From NCBI GenBank assembly GCA_036925085.1, contig JAUPFP010000027.1, positions 1,379,501 through 1,443,500 on the forward strand: a DNA stretch of 64,000 bases. Direction: 5' to 3'. A program made the position numbers and the translations under genes. Positions 29,901 through 41,428 of this stretch are shown in pieces (the stretch's first letter is position 1; every line of letters begins with the position of its first letter). The notes under the pieces were generated by a model that was not told the origin of the DNA, made no database searches, and saw only the letters and a list, made by a program, of their open reading frames with translations. The DNA is from Brachycybe producta. Lineage: Eukaryota > Arthropoda > Diplopoda > Playtdesmida > Andrognathidae.

Positions 29901-32900
29901 TTTATCTTTTCTTAATGATTTTCGTTTAGCTTTTGGAAATGCTAAAACTCATCGAAATGACAATTCTTCCAGATTTGTAAGCTAATTTCTGTTTAAAAAA
30001 TCAACTTTTATTTGCTACACGTTTGCCATTAACCTGGAATTGACATGTTTTCAGGGAAAGTATGTCGACATTGAGTTTAATTTCAAAGGAGATCCTGAAG
30101 GTGGATTTATAAGCAATTGTGAGTCTTAAAGATGGTTTTTAAAAATGTGACTGCCACTCACACTCTGGTTATTCTATCTTACAGATACAAAATGAAGAGA
30201 AACTTGAAAGGGGTTTTAGAAACTAGAACGGTAGCTCAATCACTTAAGGGTATTTTCAGGTTGATGTATTTTAAAATCAGCTTTTTATTACAGTTTCAAA
30301 ATGACCTAACTTTAAGGTGATGAGTGATGACATTTTTTTTAAATTTTGTCTATAAAATGTTTATTTTAAGATATTCACATGAAAATGCTGTTAAAGGATT
30401 GAACTACCCTTCTAGTTTCTAAAACACTTTCAATTTCTTGAAATTGCAGAATAACCACAGTTCGAACATATGAGATGGTCATAAAACATTTTAATTAAAA
30501 CATATATTTATATTATTTTTTTGGTTTTCTTTTACTAAACAGATTTACTAGAAAAGGTAAAAACAATATTTTTCCACTTCATAATGTGTCCTATTAATTA
30601 TTAAATTGATTGAATTTTCATTTTTGCATAGTCCAGAGTTACAAATCCATCTTCTGGAGAAAGAAATTTTCATATATTTTATCAATTGTTATCTGGTGCT
30701 GAAGTACAACTCCTCAGTATGTTTTATCATTCAAGAAATATTAATGAAATATTTTACGATGTTTTAACGAAATTTTAATTATGATTATTTACTTTTTTTG
30801 ATGTAATTTATTCATTAATTCAGAATCATTAAAACTTCATCGTAATGCGGAGAACTATAATTTCTTAAAATCGAGAAGTCTTCAAATTGAATCATTGGAT
30901 GATAAACAAATGTTTTGTGTCACAAAGGTGAGATTATTTTTAATATAGAAATCAAGTTTGGTTTTAAAAAAATCTTTAATGTGTTTTAAAAACTAGAAGG
31001 GTAGCTCAATCACTTAAGAGTAATTTCATGTTGATATATTTTAAAATAAGCCTTTTATGCGAGTTTGAAATTGACCCAACTTTAAGCAGAAGATATTTTT
31101 TTTTTCAAATTTTTGTCTATAAAAAAGTTTATTTTGAAAAATATCAAGAAACTAGAAGGGTAATCTATAAAGGTAAAAATGGGGGGTAAAAAAAAGGTAT
31201 GTCTATAAAACGTTCATTTTGAATGATATTTACATGAAAATACTCTCATGTAATTCAGCTACCGTTCTAGTTTCTGACTTTTTGAATTTCTCATAAAATA
31301 TTTTGAAATGTATGTTTTTGGGTTTTTTTTCGAATGTATAGAAAGCGTTAGAGGTGGTCGGTTTCTCAAGTGAAGAAACACTGTCCGTGTTTCAGTTGGT
31401 GGCTTCTGTGCTGAAATTGGGAAATGTGGAGTTTTTGCCACATACGAACATGGATGGCACAGAAGGATGTGTACTTACCAATGACTATGGTAAGTTAGTT
31501 ATTTTATTGCAGAAATTGCCTTAACGTGGCTATGGTTTCTAATGAGACATTCTATAGTGCTACCATTCCACTTTTATTTCAGAGATTGATGACGTTTGTC
31601 AACTATTACAATGCCAAGTGCCATTATTACAGAACGCTCTCACTCAGAAACTGGTCGAATCTCGGTTGGAATTATTCACAACCGATCTCACAGCCATCGA
31701 AGTAATTTATTAATTTATTTCGAACACGATGTTTTGATTATATTTATTCATTTTTTTGTTTTGTTTTTCTAAAACAACTTTTAGGCATCTTATACTAGAG
31801 ATTCTCTTTGTAAAGCCATTTATAGTAGACTTTTTACTTGGATCATAGGAAGAATCAACGATAGTATTAAAGTGAATTTTATTTTTGTTTTTAAATCTGA
31901 TTTATTGAATACAGTTTAAGAGGGTAACTCGAGATTTTTTTGAGAAGTCGTTCTCGAGAAATCGCTTAATTTTCTACTTTCTCGAATTGTGAAAATGAGC
32001 TCATTTTTTTTTCTCCTAGAATTTGAACAGAAATGGAAAAATCTTTTATCATTCCGTTCTAGGTCAGTGGTTTTCAAATTTTTTTGCTCATGGCACACTT
32101 GGCACAGTAATATTTGCATGGAGAAATCATGGTGTGCATTCGCACACCCTTTGGGAATCACTGATCTAGATATACAGAAATACATATTCGGTGAAAGAAC
32201 TGTTTAACTTATGATTTCATTTCTAATTTTCTATATTAAAATTTGTCGAGATTCCTGAGAAAAAAAAACTTCTTTTCTGAAACCTGAAATAGCAAACATT
32301 TTGCGGGAAAGAGTTACCCTCTGATCCGGTTTACGAATCGAGTTTTAATGATATTTTTTTTTCTGTAATTTTTTTCTGAAAATACAGTTAAAAAAACACG
32401 GAAGAAGAAGAGCTTTAGGAATATTAGACATTTATGGATTTGAAGTGTTTGAAAATAATAGTTTTGAGCAACTTATCATTAATTATTGCAATGAAAAAAT
32501 GCAGCAGATTTTTATCGAACATACGCTCAAAGCCGAACAGGAAGAATATTCTCGAGAGGTCTGGATGATTGGTGAAATCGTTTATTAACATTTATTATTT
32601 CTCGAAAAGGTCTAAACGAGAAATATTTCTCATTTTCTTCTTCTTCTTCTTCAGGGTATTCAATTTACTCCTGTTGAATTTAATAACAATTGTAACATCT
32701 GTGATCTGATAGAAAGGGTAAAAAAAGAACAATCGCAATTATTGTTAATAGTCTTTAGACAATACAAAATTCGATGTTATTTTTTTTTAAGAATAACCAC
32801 GGCATTCTATCCATTTTGGACGAGGATTGTCTTCGTACGAGTCATGCAACCGACGAAACGTTCCTAAGGCGACTCGATCAGACGTGTGCCGACAATCCAC

Positions 32901-35900
32901 ATTACGAGAGTCACGTTTGCCAAACAGATTCAGGCGTTGTTGGTGTCGTTGAAGACGTTCCGAAAAATTGCTTCAGGATACGACATTATGCTGGAAGAGT
33001 AAATACAGAAAATGCCATTTTTTAGGGGAAAGAGGTGGATTCGTTGTTGGATAAAAATCAATGGTTTTGTATCCTAATTTCATAAACAGGTAACATATTG
33101 TGTTACCGGAATGTTGGACAAGAATAACGATTTAATCTCTCGAGATCTGAGCGAAGCCATGTTTCAGTGCGAACATAACTTAATGAAGATCTTATTTCCA
33201 GAAGGTTTGAACCTCTCCCTCCCGGCCCTACTCCACCACATTATCATCATCCTCTCACCTTCTTTTAGAAGAAAAATGAACGAGAAAAAGTTGATCTAAT
33301 AGATTTTTCTAGGAAACCCAAAACGTACAACTCTGAAGAGGCCAACTACGGCTGCGACACAGTTCAAAATAGCAATCAATGCACTGATGAAGAATCTTCA
33401 GTCAAAGAATCCGAGTTACGTTCGTTGTATCAAGGTTCGAATTTATCCGACAAGACTTAAGGTGAATGAATAGATGTTTATTTTGGTTTTATCTCTCCGA
33501 CACCATCCAGCGGGACGGAAACAAAATAAATATTTATTCAGCCACCATAGATTTTATTACATTTTAAATATTTATCAATTTTATGTTTTTTTAGCCAAAT
33601 GAATTGAAACAACCTCGAATATTCGAAATGGCTTTGGTGCAACATCAAGTTCAATATCTCGGGTAAGAAGTTTGAGGTTCGAAGAATAGACAAAATTTGG
33701 AATTTTCTACCACTTTCGTTTTTTTTTGTGTGGGTGTGTTGATAGATTGATGGAAAGTGTACAGTTGCAACGTGTTGGATTTTCATTCCATCAACCATAT
33801 GAACAGTTTCTATCCAGGTATATCAATCATTTGTCACATTTGGGTGACATACAAGTGAAAAGTGAGATAATTTTGATTGAAATTTAGGTACAAAATGCTT
33901 TCACTGAATACGTGGCCCATTTGGAGAGGTTTGCCATCAGAAGGAGTAAATTGTCTTCTTAGAGACTTGCCGATACCATCATCGGAATATTCATTTGGAA
34001 GGACAAAGATATTTATAAGAAATCCAACAACGGTAATAATAATTTAACACTACCACTCTTTGGTAAAGTTGTATCGAAACTGGTTAAATGACTTGATCGT
34101 AACTTTCAGCCACGATCTCGGCACGATGGTTTTTTTTTTAAGTTTTATTTCTGAAACAAGATTCTTTTCATATTCCAGGTGTTTGATCTTGAAGAGTTTC
34201 GACGTTTAAGGTTAGATGAATTGGCCTGTCTCATTCAAAAGATGTACCGAGGTTGGAGACAAAGAAAACTCTACCTCAAAATGAAAGATAGTCAAACGAC
34301 AATTGCAGCTCTTTGGAAAGGCTATAAGGTTAATTAGAAATTAGAATAATTAATTATAAATTTATAAATGTTGTTGTTTGTCTGCTTTTTTATGTGAAAT
34401 TTGCTTTTATTTTTTTAGTTATTTTATTATTTATTTTGGTTTTATTATTTTTATTATTTGCTTTTGGTTGTTGGTTTTTAGTTGCGTCGATCATTAAAGC
34501 AAAAAGGAATTTATTCTCTTGTTAATAACCGACTCACGATTAAGTTTGACGAAGGATTAGTACTTGACTGTCTTAAGGTGTGTTGTCGTTCAAAAGTGAA
34601 TTTTAATTTCTTTGAATTTTTAAACTTGGAATATTTTAGACGAGAGGAACATTCAGGGAGATCAAATTTAATCGAATGACGCAATGGGCGGCGGTCGTCA
34701 TACAAAAAGCTTACAGAAATTACAAAGTTAGTGTGACTCTATCGGATGAACGAGAGAAAGATTTGAATTATCTTATTTTTCTGACTTCTCGTAGAAAAAA
34801 CGGTACATTTTATATCTTTCTGGTCACCTTCCATCACAGTCGCCCACTTGTCTCAATTGGCCACCGTGTTTACCACGACTTCAAGAAACTAGCAGACTCA
34901 TTTGGAAGTTATATCATAAGTGGAGAGTAAGTATTTTAACATCTCGTCGTCGTCATTATGCGGGGGGGTGGGGGAACAAATTTTAAACTCTGGTTATTCT
35001 GATTTTGGGCACAAATGTAAGTAAAACTTGTAAGTTTTAGAAACTAGAAGGGTATAGTATTATGTCACTTAAGGTTTATGCAAACTTTTGGTCTTAGTTA
35101 TCAACTTATATCATGATAAAAGTAAGTGATGAAATTGAATTTTTGTTGGTGTTACAGTGTCACAAATACAGGCAGAGGTTCGATCAAACGGCACGCAATC
35201 GAATGAGAGAGAAAGTTACTGCCAGTATTATTTTTCGAGAGCGTAAAGCCTCATATTCAAGGAGGTAATTGGACCACTTTTTTTAAAAAAATCTAAATTC
35301 GGGTGTCGTTTTTTTTTCTTCTCTTTAATAATATTTGGTAATGCACAAATAGCATTCCAGTCCCATTTCGTGGTGACTATGTGAACCTTCGAAAGAATTC
35401 CAGGTGGCTCAAATTATGTCAGTCGACCAATGTCGACCGTTGCGTAGTGTTCGCAGGTCTCGTGTCCAAAGTGGCTCGTGCCACTGGCAAGGTATAATTT
35501 GCATTGATGATGACTTCGAGTTTGAAAACTGGTTATGCCAAACGGAACGTTGTTTCTCTTTTCCTGCCTCTTGTTTTTTGTTTCGATTGTGTGTGTTTTA
35601 TGAATTGAGTGTTTGAAATGTCATTTTTTTTTGGCTCTTGTTTGACTTTGCTGTGATGATTTGCCCATTGTTACCACTATTACCACTAAAATAATGTTTC
35701 CTGTGATAACACGCCTTCCTTTTTTTTTGGCTTTTTCTTCTTATTTTTTTGGGGTCTGGTTGTAGTGTGTCTCACCCTTTTCAAGGGGATTATGTCCGGT
35801 TGCGCCACAATCCCCAATGGAAAAAGCTTTGCTCAGACACCAATGACCAATATGTGGTTTTTGCCGACATCATTAATAAAGTAACACGATCAGGGGGAAA

Positions 35901-36984
35901 GGTAATCGAACTCATTGATTCCTTTAAAAAGATGTAACTAGAGTTTTTATTTAAAATTACGTTTCAGGTCACAGATTTTTGTGTTTTGTTGCTTTGCTTC
36001 TGAAACTTACTTTCAAAATTTGTTACACATATTATGTCAATCTAAAGTTCACTCTGGTTACATCTTATTTTCGTCTGTATATAATTAACAAATTGCTCGC
36101 TCTGCCATTTTCTAACAGCTTTTTGCATTATCCAGTTTGAATATTGTTCCATTGTATAATATATTTTTCTTAAATGTATTTTTTTTTTCTTCTTCAAAGT
36201 GTGTTCCGATTTTGTTTGTTCTGTCTACGAGCTCCATGTTGATCATGGACCATCGAACGATGCACATCAAGTATCGTGTTCCCGTGACAGACATTTACCG
36301 TCTGTCACTAAGTCCTTACCTAGATGATATTGCCATCTTCCACATTAGAGCCGTAAGTTTTCTATGAAATTTCAAGCAAATATTTCTAAATTTTCTGGTA
36401 CAAGGGCCAATATTGTGATGTAATCATCATCATTAGAGCAAACAACAATTATGCTTTTTCCTAATCAAAAAGACTGGTTAAGAGGATAGAAGCTGGTTAC
36501 TGTCAGTTGTCAACTTGACTTTTAGCTTTACTTAACTAGCGTTTTTCTTATGGAAACACTTCATAATTGGTTCTTGGTGAACAGATAGAGAAACATTTGT
36601 TTGATATTTTGCATAAAAATTCTAGCCCTTGGTTTTTTATGTGTTTCTCGCAGAGTGGGTTGACAAAACGCAAAGGTGATTTTGTGTTTCAAACATGTCA
36701 CGTCATTGAAATAGTTACAAAAATCTTTTTGGTTATTCAAAATGCGACTGGAAAACCACCTGAAGTGAACATCTCGACCGAGTAAACAGTTTTTTTTTTT
36801 AAATTGAATTTGGTTAATTTTGTTAATTACAAAATGTGTTTCTTGTGTGAAAAAAAAAAGGTTTGAAGCAACATTTGGAAATCAGTTGGTAACATTTGTT
36901 TTCAAATCAACTGGTCTTCCTGAAGTACAACCTGGACAAATGAAAATTGTTCGTAAGGGAAACCGCATGGAAGTTATCTTATGA
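23963..36984 (+). CDS. MYO1: Class I unconventional myosin (short-tailed, TH1)
   Basis: An actin-based, membrane-binding motor. Coding exons: 23963-24091, 28613-28728, 29204-29298, 29429-29530, 29930-29976, 30055-30118, 30543-30556, 30632-30716, 30824-30927, 31342-31489, 31583-31701, 31785-31871, 32388-32558, 32655-32717, 32792-32998, 33090-33204, 33313-33434, 33595-33662, 33746-33817, 33888-34032, 34179-34328, 34482-34577, 34640-34726, 34840-34926, 35158-35264, then 35353-35491 or 35766-35901, then 36200-36352, 36654-36781, 36861-36984. Every junction keeps frame; the product is 1047 or 1046 residues, usual for the family. The motor shows P-loop GESGAGKT, switch I NDNSSRFGKY and switch [21 protein letters not shown]-like helices follow ([23 protein letters not shown]), then a TH1 lipid-binding tail ending GNRMEVIL. 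The tail ([28 protein letters not shown]) is closest in my memory to arthropod Myo61F. Exon 34482-34577 is the least certain. Confidence 0.93.
24250..24530. repeat. Family-A MITE in myosin intron 1
   Basis: Long inverted repeat: CCGAACTCTTATTCTGTCTT, then GTTTTAGAAAACTAGAAGGG and TAGCTCAATCACTTAAG on the left. Right arm: TTCTAGTTTCTAAAACA and CTTCTGAAAGACAGAATAA. Confidence 0.8.
26396..26716. repeat. Family-B MITE in myosin intron 1
   Basis: Ends GGCTTCGGATTTTTATG and GCATAAAAATCCGGGTC. Inner landmarks ATGTTTCTCAATTTGTGGC, GCCAATTGTGAAGTAACAA and TTAGAGGCTAGAAC match the copy at 8369-8683. Confidence 0.75.
27099..27488. repeat. hAT-like MITE in myosin intron 1
   Basis: Ends CAGTGTTGAAA and CCCAACACTT, with an interior of alternating GTAATTAG / CTAATTAC words typical of CAGTGTTGGG-type hAT MITEs of invertebrates. 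The target duplication is not clear. Confidence 0.55.
28757..28970. repeat. Family-D hairpin repeat, copy 2
   Basis: AAGGCCCTTGGCCACACACA then GACTACTTTTTTGGTGGTCG on the left; CGACCACCAAATGTGGTCTG and a TGTG run on the right. It lies in myosin intron 2, shortly after exon 28613-28728. Confidence 0.6.
30160..30468. repeat. Family-A MITE in myosin intron
   Basis: Left arm CTGGTTATTCTATCTTACAG, AAACTAGAACGGTAGCTCAA, TCACTTAAGGG. Right arm TTGAACTACCCTTCTAGTTT and GCAGAATAACCACAGTTCGAA. It sits in the 424-nt intron before the 14-nt microexon. Confidence 0.8.
30543..30556 (+). other. 14-nt microexon of the myosin motor domain
   Basis: ATTTACTAGAAAAG between an acceptor (AAACAG) and a donor (GTAAAA). 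With one base from the previous exon it encodes the conserved YLLEK of the SNYLLEKSRV motif next to switch I. Omitting it would shift the frame and remove invariant residues, so it is constitutive. Confidence 0.88.
30975..31297. repeat. Family-A MITE in myosin intron
   Basis: Left arm GTTTTAAAAACTAGAAGGG, TAGCTCAATCACTTAAGAG. Right arm TTCAGCTACCGTTCTAGTTT. A short extra ACTAGAAGGGTAATC word lies inside at about 31150. Confidence 0.75.
32065..32163. repeat. Small hAT-type MITE in myosin intron
   Basis: A 99-bp element with ends CAGTGGTTTTCAAATTTTTT and CCCTTTGGGAATCACTG, a classic hAT pattern, flanked by an imperfect 8-bp duplication (TTCTAGGT at 32057-32064, ATCTAGAT at 32164-32171). Confidence 0.7.
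34985..35140. repeat. Family-A MITE, internally deleted, in myosin intron
   Basis: ACTCTGGTTATTCTGATTTT and TTAGAAACTAGAAGGGTA on the left; only a degraded right arm (TAAGTGATGAAATTG) remains before exon 35158. Confidence 0.5.
35353..35491 (+). other. Mutually exclusive TH1 exon A
   Basis: 139 nt, acceptor CACAAATAG, donor GTATAA. It encodes [15 protein letters not shown] through [17 protein letters not shown], the start of the TH1 tail. It starts in phase 2 and ends in phase 0, exactly like exon B. Confidence 0.85.
35766..35901 (+). other. Mutually exclusive TH1 exon B
   Basis: 136 nt, acceptor TTGTAG, donor GTAATC. It encodes [15 protein letters not shown] through [17 protein letters not shown], homologous to exon A along its length. 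Using both exons would shift the frame, so one must be skipped. Exon B resembles the arthropod consensus more closely. Confidence 0.87.
36354..36630. repeat. Family-B MITE, diverged, in myosin intron
   Basis: Left TCAAGCAAATATTTCTAAAT and GCCAATATTGTGATGTAA; right end TTTGCATAAAAATTCTAGCCC. It lies between coding exons 36200-36352 and 36654-36781, with the right end only about 25 bp from the acceptor. Confidence 0.6.
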
Positions 36985-38612
36985 GACTGGTTCATATAAT
37001 CGGGTGATATGATTTAATTTTGGCGGAATATCCGTACAACTTGAACTCGGCATATGGTTTAAATATCTTCACGTATTTCTATCATGTGTCTGTCATATTC
37101 GGAGGCGGTTGCATGGTTGTTGCAACTCATCTGTGGTAAGAATCAGTTTTTACGAATGAAAGAGGTAAGGCATGATATCATTTTTTGTTTGTTATTAGAA
37201 TGAGGGATGTTACACGGTACTATACTTATCTCGATATATGATGGCCTCAGGGACGCAGGTTCCACACAAACCGCGTAGAATGTATTCTCGTATCGCACGA
37301 CAAATTTATTGACCGAAAGGGACTTGCGTTACAGAAATTATAATCAAAACGTCATATCGACATTTGATTAGACATTGAAAGCACATAGTTCCGTTTTAAG
37401 CAAAATTCAATTTGACAATGATTTGTATTAATGATCTAATCTGGTCTAAAGCCGACTAAAGGACAACGTCTTAGTCATTAATAATTATTCCTCCTGCCAA
37501 ATGGCTCTTGAACTGAATGCAAATGTGTACTCAGTTGAATTGAATTTATATTAATATTATTTCTCTTAACACGAAATTCGGTTAACTCGAAAAATATTTT
37601 CGACTCTTTAATTTTGTGTTCATTAGTTTCCACTGTATCTGAGAGTTATCGTAACAAGATACTAAGGACGTAACAAGAGTTGTGTTTCACTCGTAGGTTG
37701 TACGTGGAAATTGGAATGCGGCGTCTTGAGTATGCGAGGACACATTTTGATACTTTAGTACCTCCGTGTAACATCTCCTTATTGGTGACTTGTTAAATTC
37801 ACGATAGAAATGCAAGAAAGTTCAATATAGTGACTTAAGGTCCGTTGGCACACAAGCGACAACTCGACTTTATTTTGCAGTTGAAATCAAACCACCAAAA
37901 TTGGTCTTGTGTGCCAAAGGCCTTAAGAGTCTTTTCTTAATGTTAAAATGTAATAAATCGTGGAAAATGACGGTTGTACATAAATTCGTAATGTTTTTTG
38001 AGAACATGTTTTTTTATGGAAATGTTAATAACATGTAGTGTAATTTGGCTTCAAAAAGAATGAAGAATTTTTCTGTTTTTTTTTAAAAAGTCAAATAATG
38101 ATTTGTTTTTTTTTGTTGTCAAAATTAAGAAATTTTGTTCTCAAAATGTTGGACCCTTGAAATCCATTCCCTTATTATGCTCAGATTGTTGATTGTTATA
38201 GAAATCTTCTTAATTGTAACAAACTATGGAGAGAAATTAGAAAAAACATCCGTTTTTTTGAAAAAAAAAAGAGGAGGATATATTGTTGGACATGTCTTCC
38301 TTTTTATTGAAAAATGTCTGAAAGACATTAATTAGTGCAATTTAGAGAATTAAGAATATTATTAACAATTGTTTTGAATACATTAATTTTTAATCATTCC
38401 TTTGAGATAATTTCAAAGAACAGGTGGAAAATTGGGAATGTTTTGGGTTTTTTTTTTCATTGTGTTTTCTGACTTCAAACCAAATTGACTTTGGTTTTGG
38501 TTTTTTAAATTCATTTTTCTTCAAATCTGTTCTTTTTTCTTTTCCTTTCGTAAAAAAAAACCCTTCATGTGTGCGTAATAGTTATTTCTTTAAGTTAGTT
38601 TGAAAAGTGTAA
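36985..38612. other. Myosin 3' region and spacer
   Basis: Follows the myosin stop. The first AATAAA noticed is at 37952-37957; I cannot tell whether it is the used site. At 37838-37928 there is a compact family-D hairpin (TTAAGGTCCGTTGGCACACA, CTTGTGTGCCAAAGGCCTTAA). No gene seen. Confidence 0.45.
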
Positions 38613-38925
38613 ACACCTCTTCGAACTCTGGTTATTCTGTATTTCAAATACAAAATTAAAAGAAACTTGGAAGTGTTTTTAAAAACTAGTAAAGTAGCAC
38701 AATAAATTAAGGTTATGAAAATAACCTTAATCTTTCAAAATAAGACTTTTTATGTGAGTTTAAAAATGGCTCGATTTTAAGCAGACGATATTTTTTAAAG
38801 TTTATTTTGAAAGATATCAACGTGAAAATACTATTAAGTGATTCAGCTACCCCGTTCTAGTTTTTAACACAATTTCTCTTTAGTGTTGGCACTTCTAAAA
38901 CTGCAAAATAACCAGAGTTTTCGAA
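38613..38925. repeat. Family-A MITE, near-complete
   Basis: Left arm TCTTCGAACTCTGGTTATTC, GTTTTTAAAAACTAGTAAAG; right arm GATTCAGCTACCCCGTTCTA and GCAAAATAACCAGAGTTTTCG then AAGA. The outermost 20 bp pair almost perfectly. Confidence 0.8.
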
Positions 38926-39362
38926 GATGAAATGAGCTGTTCATAAAACATCTTAAAACTTTGTTATAATAAACATTAGAAGAAAATATCAGTTTGAACA
39001 GATTTAATATTAATTAAGTCTTGTAATAGTGAGACAGACATTTGTATTAAAGGTTTAAATTTTATACTTAATTAAAGAATTTGCAAAAAAAAAGACAAAT
39101 AATGTAATGAAGGTTTTGACTTTTTTATTTGATCATCAATATTATAAAGTTTTATTTAAACTATAATACGAACTCATAAATGACAATTCTTAAAACTAAC
39201 ATCACTTACTTTTTTCGTATATAAATTTTTAGTCTTTCTTTGCCTCTAATGGCCATATTTTCTAAAACACTGTTTAAAGCAAAGCTAATCTTAAAAACGT
39301 TTCGCAGACTCACCATAGAGTTTTAAGATGGGTTTAAAGTGTAAATGGATCTAGATCTCGTG

Positions 39363-39560
39363 ATTATTTCTGTCTTTCAGGTGCAAAATGAAGAGAAGCT
39401 TGACTGTGTTTTTAGAAAGTAGAAGGGTTGACATCTTTCAAAATAAGCTTTTAAAAGATATATATCAACATGAACACATATTTAAAAGATTGAGCTACTC
39501 TTCTATTCTTTAACACACTTTCTAGTTTCTCTTAATTTTGCTCCTGAAAATAGAATAATC
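39363..39560. repeat. Family-A MITE, internally deleted
   Basis: TCTGTCTTTCAGGTGCAAAA, TTTAGAAAGTAGAAGGG on the left; GATTGAGCTACTCTTCTATT and CCTGAAAATAGAATAATCAG on the right. Confidence 0.65.
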
Positions 39561-40282
39561 AGTTGTTCATAAACCATCTTAAGTCCTGTTTTAAGCTTAA
39601 CTTTATTTTAAACAATGTTTTTGAATTACACGGATTAATCAATTTAATACACTTTTTTATCGCTTTTCATTTAAACTTTTTACAAACTTATCTTTTTTTT
39701 TAACGATACTCTAAATCTTTTCTTCGGTCCTTTAATTTACATAAGTTATTTTAGTTAAATTTATAACCCAATAAATTACCTGAAATTTTAAAAAAATAAC
39801 ATAGCTGCCAATGAAACAAAAAACTCAAAAGAGTAAAGAAATAAAATTTAAAAAAAATGTTCCCTGATAACAAAAAAAAAAATAATAAAAAAATCTCATA
39901 AAAAAAAGTTAATCAGAAAGTTAGTGAAATTTCGTACGAAATTATTATTTTTTACAAAATGTTCGTATATTAACGAGTAATTTCGATTTTTGTAAAAGGT
40001 TTTCCTATTTCGAGTTTTCTCGAAACAACCCACAAAATGTTTAAACGAAAACCATTGGACCTTACAAAGGTGGTGGTATCTCTATCCTTACGCACTTCTC
40101 TAGACCTTTACTGGTCCCTGTGCTTTGTACTTCTGCCTCAAGGGCTCGTGATTCCTTAATAATCGGCTTAAAAATCACTACATGATGCCCCGGTTTCCAT
40201 TAGGTCAAAGTTCTCTGAATTTTCATATTAAAATGAAAATGTTATTAACTTATTATGAAGAATGTTATTATGTGTTAAGGCC
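39561..40282. other. AT-rich spacer, nothing recognised
   Basis: Long A and T runs; no open segments with splice sites and no clear element ends. Confidence 0.45.
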
Positions 40283-40435
40283 AGCAGGAAAATACCTTTT
40301 TCAGTCAAAGAACCCGTTTACTAGGTTAGAGGCTAGAGTTCTAGAGGTCTGAGCTAGTATTTTATTAGACACTTGTTTGACCTCTAGCCTCTAACCAGGT
40401 TATTTAACTGTAAAATGCATTTTTCTGGTTGCTTT
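40283..40435. repeat. Hairpin repeat with GGTTAGAGGCTAGA arms
   Basis: CCAGCAGGAAAATACCTTTT, CTAGGTTAGAGGCTAGAG on the left pairs with CCTCTAGCCTCTAACCAGG and GCATTTTTCTGGTTG on the right. Related by its core to family B. Confidence 0.65.
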
Positions 40436-41428
40436 AGAAGCCCAGAGCTCTCTTCAAGATAACCTACAAATTGGTCTAGGGTTGTAGCTTAACTAACCCT
40501 GTCCTCTAAATAATCACTCTTTGATTGCAAAAAGTATAATTCTTTTTGCCTTAAGTCATATTGCATAATTTAAAAATTAACCCAATTTAAATTCATTTTC
40601 CTACCTCCTATTTTGATCTAATGGAAACAGGGGCATAAAATGGTTTTTAGAATTTCGTAATTAAATTGATCATTTCGTACAAAATTTCTATTTTGCAACG
40701 AAATGATGTTAAAAAAAATATAACATAAATAATTTTATTTCGTACGAAATTTTACTTAACCCTCTGTTACGTAACAATTTTTTTTTTAACTAGACAAAAT
40801 CAAAATTTTTTAAATAACTCTTGAGATCAGTGGTTAATATTGATTAATAATAACTTCTATAATATATTTTAAAATTATATATTATGTTTTTTTTTTCTGA
40901 AACAGAATTTAGAATCTCAACAACAATAAACAGAAAAATAAGCACTCTAGCCTCTAAGAGACCCCCCACCAAATCCTATTCAAATTGCAACCAATTTCTC
41001 TCCTTTTTAATAAGAGAGTTATTCTAATTAAACTTTAATTATCTTTTTCAGTAAATGTAATTTTTTTAGTTATCGGTTTAATTTGAATCCCTCACCAATG
41101 AAACCCTGTGTATAAATATTTAACTATAATTTTTTCTAAAAACGTCGAACTTTTTATCTAACTTTTATAATTAAAAGAAATCAATTAATATCTTTGTCTC
41201 GTTAGACGAACTTTGAAGAGAGACATAACTTTAAAGGTCCTTTCAAGGATATAATATATATATATTTTTTTAAATAAGTTTTAACTTTTTAACTTGGTTA
41301 AATGGGGCAACCGGGATCACACATTTCAAAATTCAATTGAAATCGCTCTGAATTATTTTCTCTATAAATCATTTCATTGTAAATTCAAACTATTTTTTGC
41401 CCTTTTTTCAATTAGTAGTTCCATGTTT
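40436..41428. other. Spacer 3' of CFAP410, nothing recognised
   Basis: AT-rich; 3' flank of CFAP410 on the minus strand. No further gene found. Confidence 0.45.

Noticed and set aside
34482..34705. Independent small genes around the myosin IQ region (both strands)
   Set aside because: The plus-strand open segments are exons of the myosin with matching splice sites and phase; the minus-strand frame is a shadow.
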